Assembly (NCBI GenBank): GCA_951799445.1
Contig: OX637292.1
Coordinates: forward strand, 6,575,296-6,639,295
DNA: 64,000 bases
Source of the DNA: Pseudisothecium myosuroides
Lineage: Eukaryota; Streptophyta; Bryopsida; Hypnales; Lembophyllaceae
Reading direction: 5' to 3'
Every line of letters starts with the position of its first letter. Within the stretch, counting starts at the first letter, position 1. This document shows, piece by piece, positions 1 to 11,805 of this stretch. The translations under genes and the position numbers were made by a program. The notes beneath the pieces are model-generated. The model worked only from the letters and a program-made list of their open reading frames with translations. It was not told the origin of the DNA and did not search any database.

Positions 1-392
1 AATTCACAACTTCGGTGTTGTCTTTGTATGAACCTATGAACCTTATAAATTAGAGATGGGGTAACCAATGAATATAAAGTCTTCATTAAAAAAATAAAAT
101 CTACAATGTAGATGGGTGATGTTTTGTTTAGTTAAGAAAGAGATTTTTATAATCTACAATATAAAGTTGACTATTCAATCCAAATTAGTTAATTTTTCTC
201 AGATCTTGGGCATGTAGGAGGTTAAGGAGAGGGTTTTGAACCATATTGATGTTGCATTGAATAGTATACCTTCTAACAAACCAAAAATTGCATTCTTTGG
301 TGTTTTTGATTCAAGAGCACAACTTAATGTTTTATATTATATAACCTTGAAGAGCCTTTGGTTCTAGAAGGTTATCTTATCCCTTTAGTAGT

Positions 393-1028
393 ATTGATTG
401 TAAAGTCATGTTCAAAACCCCATTCATTACTTATTCTAAAAAACAATGTGGAGCCTCTTTCAATACCTATTCTAGAAAGCATTTGAATTCTATTCTAATA
501 TGAATTTTATTAGAATGACTGCAAGCATGGCTTATTCTATTTCCAAATGTCCTTTTGGAATGTCAAGAAGTCATGTTGCATGTATTCTAATCACATTGAG
601 TTGGCTTCTTCCTAAATGGTAGTTTTGGTCCCACATTTGCAAAAAGAGGAAATCGAACACAAATTTGCAAGTTATGCTTTCATATGTGTTTGATCCCTTG
701 TTTTTCCAAGGTTTGGGACAAAACCTCCATTAAAGAAGAAAACTACTTGTCATAAATTTGCAACTTATGCTTTCATTTGTGTTTGATCCCTTGTTTTTCC
801 AAGGTTGGGAAAAAAACCTCCATTTAAGAAGAAAACTACTCGTCATGATTAGATTGCATGCAACATGACTTCTTAACATTCCAAAAAAATTTAAGTACAG
901 TAAGCCATGAATTGTTGTCAGTCCTAAAATCATTCAACTAGTATAAGAATTCAAATACTTTTTAAGAACACATATTAAAAGAGGCTCCACATAAATGATG
1001 GTTTTGCATGACTTTACAATTAACTCTA
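393..1028. repeat. Foldback (long inverted repeat) element with tandemly duplicated centre
   Basis: The stretch 393-600 pairs imperfectly but nearly end to end with the reverse complement of 845-1028. Both arms share the segments AAGTCATGTTGCATG / CATGCAACATGACTT and GAGGCTCC / GGAGCCTC. The loop holds two tandem copies of a unit of about 93 bp, starting near 661 and 754. No transposase or clear target duplication is visible. It is most likely a non-autonomous DNA element or a foldback arising from inverted duplication. Confidence 0.7.
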
Positions 1029-1445
1029 TAATTGTGCTAGTGCAATGCAACATATACAAATTTCCACAACAAAATATGCTCCAAATTCTACATCCTTTGT
1101 ATATAATGCTCACATGAGGGAGTGCTAGTGTGTAAGCATAGAATTGATCTATGAGCCCATGAGCCTAGGAGTCTATATTGTAAACACCTTCTATGCTTAT
1201 AGTGTCTATATTATATACACCTATGTTATAGACTCTTTTCATGTTATAGTGTACCTATGTTATAGCTAGGTACACATGTTATAAACACCTTCAAATGGTT
1301 GTAAGTACATACCTACAACTAGGTTCCAAGCTCATATTAAGCTCACGTCTCAGTGCTCATGCGCTAGCATTGTTGTGCTCACACACATAATTTGCACTTT
1401 GAAAATGATGATGGAATGCTATGAGTTAATTGGAAAAATTAATAC

Positions 1446-1681
1446 CTGCCGTGACCGACGAAATACTCTTGGGGTCAAGCTCATTCTTTGTGACGGCGGC
1501 AGCTTCACTACTCGGTGCTGATGCCGGCCTCGAGGGTGTTGGTGTTGCCGTCTTTGTGCCAAAGAGTGATGCAAAGAAGCTGCCTGGGGGAGCTGTGCTC
1601 ACTCTCTTGGGATGGTGCTTCATTTCCCATTTTTTCACTCTCTCCAACTTATCCTCAGCTGTTGATTTTGATGGAGGTCTA
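1446..1681 (-). CDS. Orphan exon-like segment (unknown protein)
   Basis: On the minus strand an open segment of about 79 codons stands out from its AT-rich surroundings by much higher GC. It is bounded by a plausible splice acceptor (TGTGCAG, exon from 1681) and donor (GCAG|GTATT, exon to 1446). The peptide starts basic and charged (EDKLERVKKWEMKHHPKR), then becomes rich in Ser, Thr, Pro and Ala (TPTPSRPASAPSS). I do not recognise a family. No partner exon is evident within 2 kb on either side. It could be an internal exon of a larger gene or a captured gene fragment inside a repeat. The plus-strand frame over the same bases looks like a shadow. Confidence 0.35.
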
Positions 1682-1817
1682 CTGCACATGCACACCTCAT
1701 TATTTAGCTTTCCATGATATGTTAGACAACATGCAAAGCTCCGTTACAAAGGACTTCATCGACGGTATGCATGATGCAATTTTGGACATTAGAATATGAA
1801 TAAGGTAAGTGAGCCCA

Positions 1818-1891
1818 TTGCAGGCAAAATTATATTAGTGGTGCATATTTCAAAACCTGAATGTACATCTCTAATATAATTTTGCCTGCAA
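1818..1891. repeat. Perfect 21-bp-arm hairpin
   Basis: TTGCAGGCAAAATTATATTA at 1818-1837 (plus one more base) is perfectly inverted at 1871-1891, with a 32-bp loop. It could be a small MITE or a precursor-like hairpin. No flanking duplication or expression evidence is visible. Confidence 0.7.
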
Positions 1892-2457
1892 CGGCTTGTT
1901 CCCATTTTGTAACATTGTTTATCTATGAAGCAGGGTTTCCTCTGCATCCTTGCAAAGGGGATCCCTATAGTGAATAAAATTTTCTATGTCTCCTCAACCA
2001 ACTCCAATCCTTGAATTAACTGAGAAGTCCTTCCAAAGTACTCAACAAAGTATGGTATCTTCCCAGCATGGGGAGGACCATGGGAAGACCATTGCTGATG
2101 GTTATATTATATTATATTTGGTTGCAATGAGCTTGATCCTATTTGATTTGCAATGGACTTACTTACCTAACCTTTCATATTGTTGACTGACATCGCTTGG
2201 GAAAAATATAGGCTTCTAATTAAATGCATTTAGTACATGATGTACTTATAACATCACAAATAGAAGTTGTTTAATAAATTTTGTATATAATTAGATATGT
2301 TTTAAGGAGAAAAGAGTATAGTTAAAGTGGGTTGCATTCATGAATTTAAGGTTGGATTTTAGTTGCAAATGATGCTTTGAAAAATATCAATTTGAACCTC
2401 AATTTAATATTGCCTTATTTAACATCTTTTTTATATTTTCACCAAATCTTATTAAGG

Positions 2458-2458
<1 letters not shown>

Positions 2459-2528
<70 letters not shown>
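2459..2528. repeat. (AT)n microsatellite
   Basis: About 35 uninterrupted AT dinucleotides. This is a simple-sequence repeat in non-coding DNA. Confidence 0.97.
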
Positions 2529-2532
<4 letters not shown>

Positions 2533-3821
2533 AATATAAAAAGATGAATTCTAGACCACTTTATATTATGATTCAAAGTGATCCTTTAATATTTCAATAG
2601 TTTTAGATGGATTACAACATTGTTGATTGTAACAATGAATGTTAGATAATTTTATAAAATCATAGGCATATGACATTCAAGAAATTCGGGTGTACTAAAG
2701 TAGAAGCAATGAAGTACTTAGGCCAGGGAGATTCTCCTTTTGAAAGGTAACTCCTCTTTACAATTGCATATTGTGAGGGCATTTCTTCCACTTCTTTGAT
2801 TCTATTGTTCATCCACATTATGTTCTTCTCAATCACTCGCATCTTATCTTTGCTACCACAACGTCCCAAAAGTTTAAAACATTCAATAGATATAGATACT
2901 TTCATGTACAGATTTTCAAAAGTAAATACCTTATTGCAATTCATTTAAAGTTGGACGTGATAATGTTCATTGTTCCAAAATATTTTTGCAAAAATTGATG
3001 CTCCTCTTTATCATGAAGATTTTCAAGCTTAAGTAATAAATTGGAATAAGTTGGTGACAAACAATCCCTTTGTCATGCATGTTTTAAGTTTTTTTCTTTG
3101 AGTGTAAAATCAATATGCATATATGGCATGTAGTTTGAAAAAAGAATATCAATGTTAGAAAAGATTCAACTACATTTACAATGATGTTTAGTATCATGTT
3201 ACATTTACTATTACATACCCTATTATTTAACTCACTAATTCTCATTTAGTTCACAAATGGTGTTCAAAGTTACATTAAGTATTGATAACATTAGTAGTAT
3301 GCTTGACATTTAGTATTAGAATTTGTAATTAGTGTTGCAAATATTAAAATATCATTATTAGTGTGTTATTCAATATAAGTTATTTTCAAGTTCAACTATC
3401 CTCTTGATAAATACCAATCATTATTTTAGGGTCAAATAAAAGATTCAATAACACTCAAAACAATTGGCAAGCTGCACTTACATTTTTAGGCATTATTAAC
3501 TTGAATGAACTGTAGATGAAATTGACGTGTTTATAACATAGGATAACTTGAGAGCAATCTAATAAATTCCCAAATTCTTGTCCAAAACATAATATTCAAT
3601 GAAAAACAATCAAATTTGAATAGTGATTCTATCTATCTATAAAACTATTCATAAAACCAAATGGAATAATTGAAATAATTCAAAATGTGACTGTTGTAGC
3701 AGGCTAATGGTAGTCAATACTAAAAAGTCCAATTTTTTTTTAATTTTTTAATTTTATGGATATTGATTGATAGTATCTTTGGTGGTATCTTAGCAAGTAA
3801 CATATTGTTAAGAATGATCCA
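2529..3821. other. AT-rich non-coding stretch
   Basis: A 94-codon minus-strand frame (2660-2944) is the only sizeable frame here. It has no recognisable motif or splice context, so I do not call it a gene. The rest is low-complexity AT-rich DNA. Confidence 0.5.
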
Positions 3822-3825
3822 TTAA

Positions 3826-4751
3826 CCCCTAAAGGACCATTGTCCCTACGGGGGACAAATGCGTTTTCGGGCAGGTACCTACGGGCTGAAATTTTCTCCT
3901 GATTTTTTGAAACTTTTTTTGGAGGTAGAAAAACTGATTAGCTTCAAGGGAATATAATTTTTTTCACAATTGGTGCCCGGGAAAAAAAGTTATGACCATA
4001 TAAGCTCAAAACAGGCTACGGGGGGCAGCTCGGGCAGCAAAAAAAAATGGACAAAAATTTGAATTTTTTTTTTATATTTTTTTTCTCATAGGCTATATTT
4101 TTGTCTATCTGGAAAGCTTTGATTCATTTCATTTGACTTTGTTATGAGGAAGTTATAGACATTCTTGTTTTTCGGGCAGTTAGAGCATCTTCTTGAAAAA
4201 AATAACTTTAGGATTCATTTTTGAATGCAATTTTTCAAATTTTTCAAATTTTTTTTTTCATGGTCTGATTTACTTGTTAGAACAATCCCACCATTGGGAT
4301 TAGTGCATTTTAATTCCATCTAAAATATATGAATATTTTAGATTTTCCTTCTATCTTGTACCTACATCTACTTAACAATTTTCTTAAGAATGATAATTAA
4401 GTTTTTTTTGAATTTTTTTTTCCCTAGACTCTCAACTCAATTCTCCACTACAAGCATTAAAAGCTCAAAACTCTATAGTGCAAAAATTTTAAGTTAAAAA
4501 TGTTCAAAGTCAAAAAATCCAGTCCCGCAATGTGCTGAAAAACTTGTTTTTTCCACTTTAAACACAGATATCTTGCAATCTATGCGGTCAAAAATTCTGA
4601 TATTTTTTCCACACTTTTTTATACTAGTTAGGTGTAAGATCCTACGGTTAGATGTGAAAAAAAAACAATTAAATTTTTTTTTAACTCTTTGCTACAGAAA
4701 TGGCAGTTTTCAGTGTTTTTTGGCAGAAAAAAGGCCTCGATCCTTTAGGGG
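3826..4751 (+). mobile_element. piggyBac-like non-autonomous element, copy 1 (926 bp)
   Basis: The element starts CCCCTAAAGGACC and ends TCCTTTAGGGG. It is flanked on both sides by TTAA (3822-3825 and 4752-4755). A TTAA target plus termini beginning CCC is the hallmark of piggyBac transposons (established knowledge). A near-palindromic block sits just inside the left end: GTCCCTACGGGGGAC. A similar sequence recurs at 46,577 in the same orientation and at 60,310-61,235 in reverse, the latter exactly 926 bp long. No transposase is encoded; the short frame near 4573-4755 is repeat sequence. Internal poly-T tracts are numerous. Confidence 0.75.
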
Positions 4752-4755
4752 TTAA

Positions 4756-6216
4756 CCAAAGGTTTGTCAAGCTTACAATGAGATATTTGTAGATTTCAAA
4801 TGATTGAATTGCATGACCTCACTAGATGTGTTTTCAGGTCATAGCATAATTAATCCATGCAAATGGGATGTCTTTGGTGAATAGTTTAGTTGAGACATAT
4901 ATAATATGTTGACTATATTTGTTTAAGGTTAAAAGTTGAAACAACTCTAATGTTTTTGTACCTCATCATAATTTATTGTGGAAAATTGTCTTGACTTGTG
5001 TAATTATGTTTAGTTTGTTTTGAGTTGCAAACTCAATTAAGGTTGCAAATTAAAGATAAGATCTCTAAAAATTGTGTGAATGGCCCACAACATGGCCTAA
5101 AAGATCCAAACAATAAGTAGATGTTGGTTGCACAATATTCAAAATGATGGCAATAAAATTAGGTCATACGATTCTTGAAGAACCTATTAATTTAAGTTTG
5201 ACCCCATATAATTTTTTCATTATTATAGTCCATTTCATTCTTGGACTTCATCTATTTTGTCTCTATAAGATTAAAAAATGAGACTTAGAAAAACTACTAA
5301 TTCAACTTCACCTCTTATGATTTTTACATTATTAGATTCAAATTGCATTTTGGGACTTTACCTATTTGTCATTATAAGATATCAAAATGAGACTTCCCAA
5401 TACACAATAAAAATATTCAATTAAATTTGTTTATAGAAAAACTTCCTTTATCTTTAAAGTTATAAAATCAATTGTATATAGAATATTGTATTTAATCCTA
5501 GAATATGAATTACGGACTAAAATATGGTGAGACATACATCATTAGACTGATAATTCAACAATTAGCATCATTTATGTGAATGCTATTTTAGCATCTAAAC
5601 TTTATCTTGCTTAAATTAAGTACCATACATCTAGAAGATACTATTTTGTACCTTCTAAGACATGTAACAATCGCAATAATGATCAAAATTGAAAGTGTCA
5701 TATGTCATTAGATCTAACTCAACATAAATACAAATTATTGTCACTTTTGTAAAAGGTAATTGTATATAATTATGAACCGTTGTATTAAACCAACCCCAAT
5801 AAATTTTTGCTTACAAATATTGCTTCTACACCTATATTGAGCAGTTTCAAATGTATAATCAATTTATATGTTGTCCAAAAAATGTATAAGAAGGGACTCT
5901 AGAATATCTTTTTGGCTTCCAATAAGATCCAACAAATAATACTAAGCAATTTATTAATAAAAATAATGTTCAATTGCTTATTCAAAAGCAATAAAGTGTA
6001 CTTACTTTATGTCAATTTGTATACCTTCTATGTCAAAGACACAAAAAACACCAAATGCTTCAAAAATTTGGCACCTAAGACCTTCAAAGATTTAGATAAG
6101 ATACCTTGTTTGTACCATGTGACTATTGGTGTCACTTTGTAGTTACTATGTATCAATAGAATATACTGGAATTTTCAAATGATACATAGTGGTATGAACA
6201 AGATAGATTATGAATT
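4756..6216. other. AT-rich intergenic DNA
   Basis: I see no gene, RNA or structured repeat. A 76-codon frame near 5912-6142 lacks any motif and has biased AT-rich codons. Confidence 0.5.
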
Positions 6217-6488
6217 GTGGCCCAAATAGGGTCTTTTACCTTTTTTCAAAAGAAGAAGCAGGGCAATGAAATTTTAATAATACCTCCGCGAGGGCTCAAC
6301 TTCAAGGTAGAGAAAGGTGCCGGATGTGGTCGAGCACTACTGAAGCTCCGCCATGGTCGTGCATCACAACGTTTCTTTGGCTTGTCCGCCCACTTTCCGA
6401 TCCAATTTGATGCCCCACCCAACACTGCGACCACAATATAGTCTATTTTGTTAAATTGGTGAAATTTGGTAGCCCAAAATTGAAACAT
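6217..6488. other. GC-richer coding-like relic
   Basis: A short island of higher GC has overlapping frames on both strands. Part of it (about 6340-6435) resembles stretches near 8540-8570 and 8880-8940, for example GATGCCCCA followed by CCAACACT. The two islands probably derive from the same decayed coding or transposon sequence. I cannot name it. Confidence 0.3.
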
Positions 6489-7144
6489 TCATTGACAAAA
6501 GCTCTAAAAAACTCTCCATCAATAAAAAATAATTGTCTTCAATTTTGTTGAAAACTTTAGATGCCAATTTTTTTGATCACATTGTAAAAAGCACGCATTC
6601 AGAAAGGGTCCAAATCTTTATCATTAGAATCAATGAAGAACATTGCATGTATTCATTCTAGCCTAAATAAAATTGAAAATAAAAGCCTCCATATGACCAA
6701 CTCAAAACAACCTTATAAAACATGAGATCCAATTAAGACACTTATCCTGAACGGAAGGAATAGAACATGTATAGATTTTTATTTCTGAATACTACCACTT
6801 TAACAAAGTTTTTAGTCAATTCAATAAAAATCCATCAAACCAAGTAGGTATGTGGATTTAGGCTTAATCCTTAAACACCGAGCTGGTGACCGTGGAAATC
6901 GTCCCTTCTGCTACCGTGTGACATCATCAACTTTAAATAAAACCAGAAGCACTCATGGGAGGTCAAAATATTATATAAGATCTCTGCTTTTTCCACAAAA
7001 TTCCAAAGGATTAACAATTGCACTTCTATCCTACATAGAAAGATTCTTTGTCATTCATTGGCAAAACAATAGTCGCCACGTTGTTTAAGGGTATGGAATT
7101 CTCTTCACATTGATCTTTTAATTCTAGTTGTGAATTGTTGCAAG

Positions 7145-7307
7145 TACTAGAAGAAATTTGCATTTGCCTCAACAAAATCTACTTGATGTGTTTGTAGAAG
7201 CAAAGCAAAATCTGCATTTTTCTACGTTTTTCAACAAAGATTTTGCGTCTGCCTCAACAAACACATCAAGTAGATTTTGTTGAGACAAATGCAAATTTCT
7301 TCTAGTG
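7145..7307. mobile_element. CACTA-type hairpin MITE (163 bp)
   Basis: It begins TACTAGAAGAAATTTGC and ends GCAAATTTCTTCTAGTG, forming an almost complete palindrome. It is flanked by a 3-bp AAG duplication (7142-7144, 7308-7310). CACTA termini with 3-bp target duplications define the En/Spm (CACTA) superfamily. The first base of the left end has changed from C to T. No coding capacity. Confidence 0.8.
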
Positions 7308-7899
7308 AAGAAAACTTAACATTTTGTCTCAAAAACGTTATTTTGGGCCATTGTATAGTCAATATTGTGATTAGTACAAGTACTATGCAAGAACAGTGTA
7401 GTTTAAGTCATTCAAATGAATTAAAAAATTATTAAAAAAAATAAGAAATGAATTAAAATCATTAAAATGTATTAAAAATCAATCAAATCATTAAAGACAT
7501 TAAAAATAAAAGTAAAAAAGAATTAAAAAGAAAAGAAAAAAAATCAATAAATAGTCAATAGAAAACAAAAAACAAAATTAAAATTCAGTAAAAATGAATT
7601 TGAAAAATTAATGTACTACTATGCAATAGTGCAAACTGTTGTGGACTAGTATTAATAGAGCTGGGAGTGCCAAAAATGAAAAAATAGTAGAAAATGGATA
7701 CATAAACATTTTGATTTTTAGAAAATAGTTTAAAAAATTCAAAAAAATAAAATAAAATACTCATTTTTTCTAATTTGAAGGTGCTCCTTTTCAACCATTT
7801 GTATCTTTGAGAAAAAAATTGTGTCCTTTATACTAACTCTTTTTTTTTTACTTTTCGAGAAAGTGCCAAGATGACAATCACTTAAAATTTGGTGAAGCC

Positions 7900-8496
7900 T
7901 TGTATATCTACATTCATCCATCTTTTGGACCAAAAAATACTTTTTCAATCATATTTATGTATTTTTTCATCCAAATTTGGCAACTTCATCCACATTTTTA
8001 ATGAAATTGGAAATTTTTGGTGAAAAAAGATTACTTCCATCTGGAAAAAAATAGACATTTATTTTGAAATGGTGGAATTTGGCCCTATAGTGCCAAGAAA
8101 AAAGGGTTGCTCTACACTAATGCAAAGGAAGTGCACTTTGAGTACATATGGAAGGTGGAAATTTCATTTGTTTAAAAGAATCTCCATATAGGATCACAAT
8201 GTAACTTTAGTAGAAGTCCTTCTTTGCCAATTTGACCTTCAAATTTGCATGTTTGGATTGAAAATAATACTAGAACCCTCCTAAATGGCAAAAGTAGACA
8301 TCTAATTGGAGTTTGTTTAAATAATAAAATAATTTTAAAAAAGTGGAAAAATTACTCAATATGACCTTTAACTACCACAAATAGCTCCATTTCGAATTTC
8401 ATATGAAATTGACATACAGTGCAAAAGTTATGAGCAAAAAAACACATGTCCGAGGCCAAGGGGGAAAAAAAGGACAAGTGTTTCTTGCAACGACCC
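7900..8496. repeat. Partial copy of the GGGTGATTGC-terminus repeat family
   Basis: The right end reads ACAAGTGTTTCTTGCAACGA followed by CCC, matching the right termini of the copies at 10,777-11,805, 23,081-23,816 and 24,629-25,351. The segment before it (GCAAAAGTTATGAGCAAAAA) matches their subterminal part. The left end is not found, so the start is approximate. Confidence 0.5.
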
Positions 8497-8810
8497 TTGT
8501 GAGTTTTGAATTGACGTTCAAATTGGGGTATGGATGTAGTTTGATGCCCCAACCAACACTATATCCGCAATACATTAATTTGGAGCCAAATATTGGAATA
8601 CAAATGTACACAAAGTTCTAAAAACAAGAACTTTTTGAGACTTTTGTACAGATTTTTGTTTCATGTGGACAACCTTATGAGTGCAAATGTAGTAGATTTC
8701 CACCAATTCTACCAAATTTACGTGCAATTACATGAAGCTCAATCAAACCATATATGGAATTCATCACTTCAGGGATATCCTTTAATCCCTTCACATTGAT
8801 GTTTTGTAAT

Positions 8811-9065
8811 TTATGTTTGCGTACCTTCTTCAATGTCGGCTCTGCGTTGGTTATTGAGAATGTGGGGACTGTAGAATGGACACTTGTGGTCTACAGATGG
8901 TTGCATGGTCACACAACGCTTCCGGTGCTTGGCTAGCTCCCGCAAGCGCGAGAATTTTGTCCATGGCGACTCCTTGGCATACTTCTTCATCCGGTATTCG
9001 TTTGCATGGTATTTGGAGATCGGCATTCTTTCTCTCTTATACAAATCTCTTTCTTGTTCAACCAA
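8811..9065 (-). CDS. Coding-like fragment, basic protein, unknown
   Basis: An 84-codon minus-strand frame in a GC-richer island. It encodes a strongly basic segment including RMKKYAKESPWTKFSRLREL and then AKHRKRC. Its composition differs from the flanking AT-rich DNA, and a related island lies at about 6340-6435. Two plus-strand frames over the same bases compete with it. It may be a decayed exon or transposon-borne gene piece. No family is recognised. Confidence 0.3.
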   Translation of the reverse strand: MVEQERDLYKRERMPISKYHANEYRMKKYAKESPWTKFSRLRELAKHRKRCVTMQPSVDHKCPFYSPHILNNQRRADIEEGTQT

Positions 9066-9689
9066 TCAACTCAAATTGATCGATTACTCCTACCTTGTCA
9101 CCACCATGCCATTGCCCATTGTGAGAAAGCCATTTTCAATTTAGTTTCTAAGATGCAAGAGCATTTTTGCCATTAATGATTGGAATAGGTATTGATTTAC
9201 ATTGAATGTAATAGTTCCAAACTTTGCCATTTGAAGAGAAAAATGGAGAATAGATGGGTACTATAGATTGAATTCATAGCATGGTGTAAGTGAGTATAAA
9301 TTGATGTTTTGACTATAGGATTGATGTGTTCTAGAAGCTAGCTTTGGAACTAATGTTTAAGTCTAAAGTAGCTGAATCGTCATTAACGAGTTGATTGTTG
9401 GTAATATCTTAATGAGGGAGGAGTTCATGTGCATCAAAGGTTGTAAGACTTGATTTGGCAACCGATGTGATGATTGAAGGCCAAGAGACATGGATTTGAA
9501 GGAACCAACAGACATTTGATAAATGCGGTAGGAGATACTATTTGTATTGACCTTTTATACCATAAGATTAAGATCTTATTACTCAAGATACCCTACGTAC
9601 ATACCCTATGTACATCTATGTGTGATTGAAGAGATTCCCTCCATGAAAGAAGCCTCTCTTTAGTAACTTCCACTTTGCGAGTTGAGAAA

Positions 9690-9915
9690 GTCATCCAAAA
9701 CCATGGCTTTGATCAGTTGCGATGTCAATTCTTACCTAATGCCTTTGTCAAAACATCTACCACCGTGTGTCCCATTAGACAATACTTGAGCTCAATTTCT
9801 TGGTTTTATATCTTCTTCCAAATGAAGTGATGCAACATGTTAATGTAATTGGTGCGGGAATGATGATTTAGGTCCTTGGCAAGTAAGTACAAGACACCCT
9901 TAATTGCCGCACATG
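9690..9915 (-). pseudogene. Ty1/copia retrotransposon RNase H remnant
   Basis: Read on the minus strand, the sequence encodes a recognisable tail of the copia polyprotein. LAKDLNHHSRTNYINMLHHF is followed, after a stop codon, by NQEIELKYC and VVDVLTKALGK. The family consensus in this region has HxRTKHI, HxFIRE, ELKYC and (A/D)xLTKAL, the C-terminal part of RNase H. Stops and substitutions show it is dead. I see no LTRs or upstream RT/integrase domains nearby, so only a fragment survives. Confidence 0.7.
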
Positions 9916-10776
9916 ATCAAGGTGGCCTTTTGTTTTGGGAGCCTGTAGGTGTCCAAACTGTCATTGTCATTTTCAGGTTAGTGGAGCCACCTTTTGTTGT
10001 CACTGTCGTTGTCACTATCAGGTTAGTGGAGCTGGCAAGTCTTGGGAGCCTTGATTTTAATTAGTTGCAAAGCTTGCTATTAAATGGTTGCTTTAATTTG
10101 TGATATAAGTTCTGCACCCCTTCTAGTTGGTCTCCTTTGTTTTTAGCTAATGGAAAATGGCACGAGTGCTTTAGGAGGTATCCAAGTCTTAATGATTATT
10201 GTGTCACTGAATTGGATGCCAAGAGGTGGTCCCTCTAGATAGATGTACATAGAATAATTTAAGATCAAATATTATCTTTGATCTTATCACTCAAGATATC
10301 TTCATACTATCTTCGTAAAAAAAATTGGAACCAATAGAAGATTAGAATAATAATTTGGAACATCACAATGGACTCGTATGATCAACTAAAAATGGAAAAA
10401 ACTTGTAAGAACCAAGAAAGTATTTTCTATGTGTGATCAAAGAGATTCTACATACAGGGAATTATATAGACGGAACTTCTATGTAAAGATTGTGTGGTGA
10501 AGTGTAAGAATGTTATCCTGCTTATGGATAATGCGCTCTAATACCCTCACAACGTCTCTGCTATTTGCAAACATCGCTTAGTTTCTGCACACCATCAAGC
10601 TTACATTCACATCAACATCGATCACTGCAATTGTCTTACATAATTGTCCTAATTTCACAAAATTGATGAATGGTTCACAATCATATGAGAAATTCAAGGC
10701 GATCATCTACGGAATCTTTGAAGATTGAATCGGTCCCATAGTCAATGTCCAATGATGGGAATGAAATTTGGACATA

Positions 10777-11805
10777 GGGTGATTGCAAGAAACAGTTGTC
10801 CTATTTCTTGTTCCCTTGCCCTTGGATCATTAGAGGAGATTTGAGCCTCTAGAAGACCGTTTCAAGGTTGTTCCCGATGCTAGGAACAACGCATTGCTGT
10901 CAGAAAAAAAATTATTTAAAAAAAAAGAAGTTACTAAAATGTTAAAAGAATACTAAAAAAACTTTAAAAAATAAAAATAAAAATAAAATCTGACGTGGCA
11001 ATCGCTTGGCCATGTCAGATTGATGATTTGGTAGCATTTTAGTGTTCCTGCAGAGTTTCCACAGTCCAGGAACTCGCAGTCTCTTAGAGGCCCGAATCTC
11101 TTCTAATGTAGGTGTTTTTTTGCTCATAACTTTTGCATTGTTTGTCCATTTGGCATGAACTTTGAAATGAAGGTAGATGTGGTAGTTTTAGACATTGAAT
11201 AATTTTTTCAAATTTTTTCAAATTAGTTTATTATTTTTATCCTGCCCTCGATTGGGTATCTACCTTGGCCATTTGGGGTTTTTTAGTCCTATTTTTGACC
11301 CAAAAATGAGAATTTGAAGCCACAAATTGGACATGTTGGAGGTCTACTAACATTACAAGGGCTGACAATGAGTTTTTATGAAAATAGCAACATGGCGATT
11401 GCAGACATGGGGTCAAAATGACCTTCTTTTGCGCAAAGACTACGAAGGGAAAAAATTCCCTTCATGAATTTTTTGGTGCAATGCAAATGTAGTCTTCTCT
11501 AGCAAAATGTCCTTTTTTATGGAATTTTTTTGAATTTTTTTTGAATTACTAAAAATGAAAAACTCCACAAACACCTTTTCTACTCTCAGTGGCTTCTGCA
11601 GTACTCCGTAGTAGTATGTAAAATTGCATAGTACAACATAGTACTAAATCAATGGTTTAGATCTACAAGCGCCTTGAATCAACGGTTCAGATTTGTCAGG
11701 GCGCTACTAATATGTAGTATTGGTAGTATTGCATAGTATTGCCAGTCTTGGGGCCAAAAAATGCAATTTTGACAGAAAAACGTTAAGTGTTTCTTGCAAC
11801 TACCC
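10777..11805. mobile_element. GGGTGATTGC-terminus DNA element, about 1.03 kb copy
   Basis: It begins GGGTGATTGCAAGAAACAG and ends TAAGTGTTTCTTGCAACTAC plus CCC, an inverted pair. Members of the same family lie at 23,081-23,816, 24,629-25,351 and about 29,625-30,240. No transposase or certain target duplication is seen, so the superfamily is unassigned. Confidence 0.65.

Noticed and set aside
2660..2944. 94-codon minus-strand frame
   Set aside because: No domain, no splice context, and AT-rich composition like its surroundings; chance open frame cannot be excluded.
4573..4755. 60-codon frame repeated in two piggyBac-like copies (also 47,326-47,508)
   Set aside because: The frame covers the terminal repeat itself and differs at its end between copies. 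It is a by-product of element similarity, not a conserved protein.
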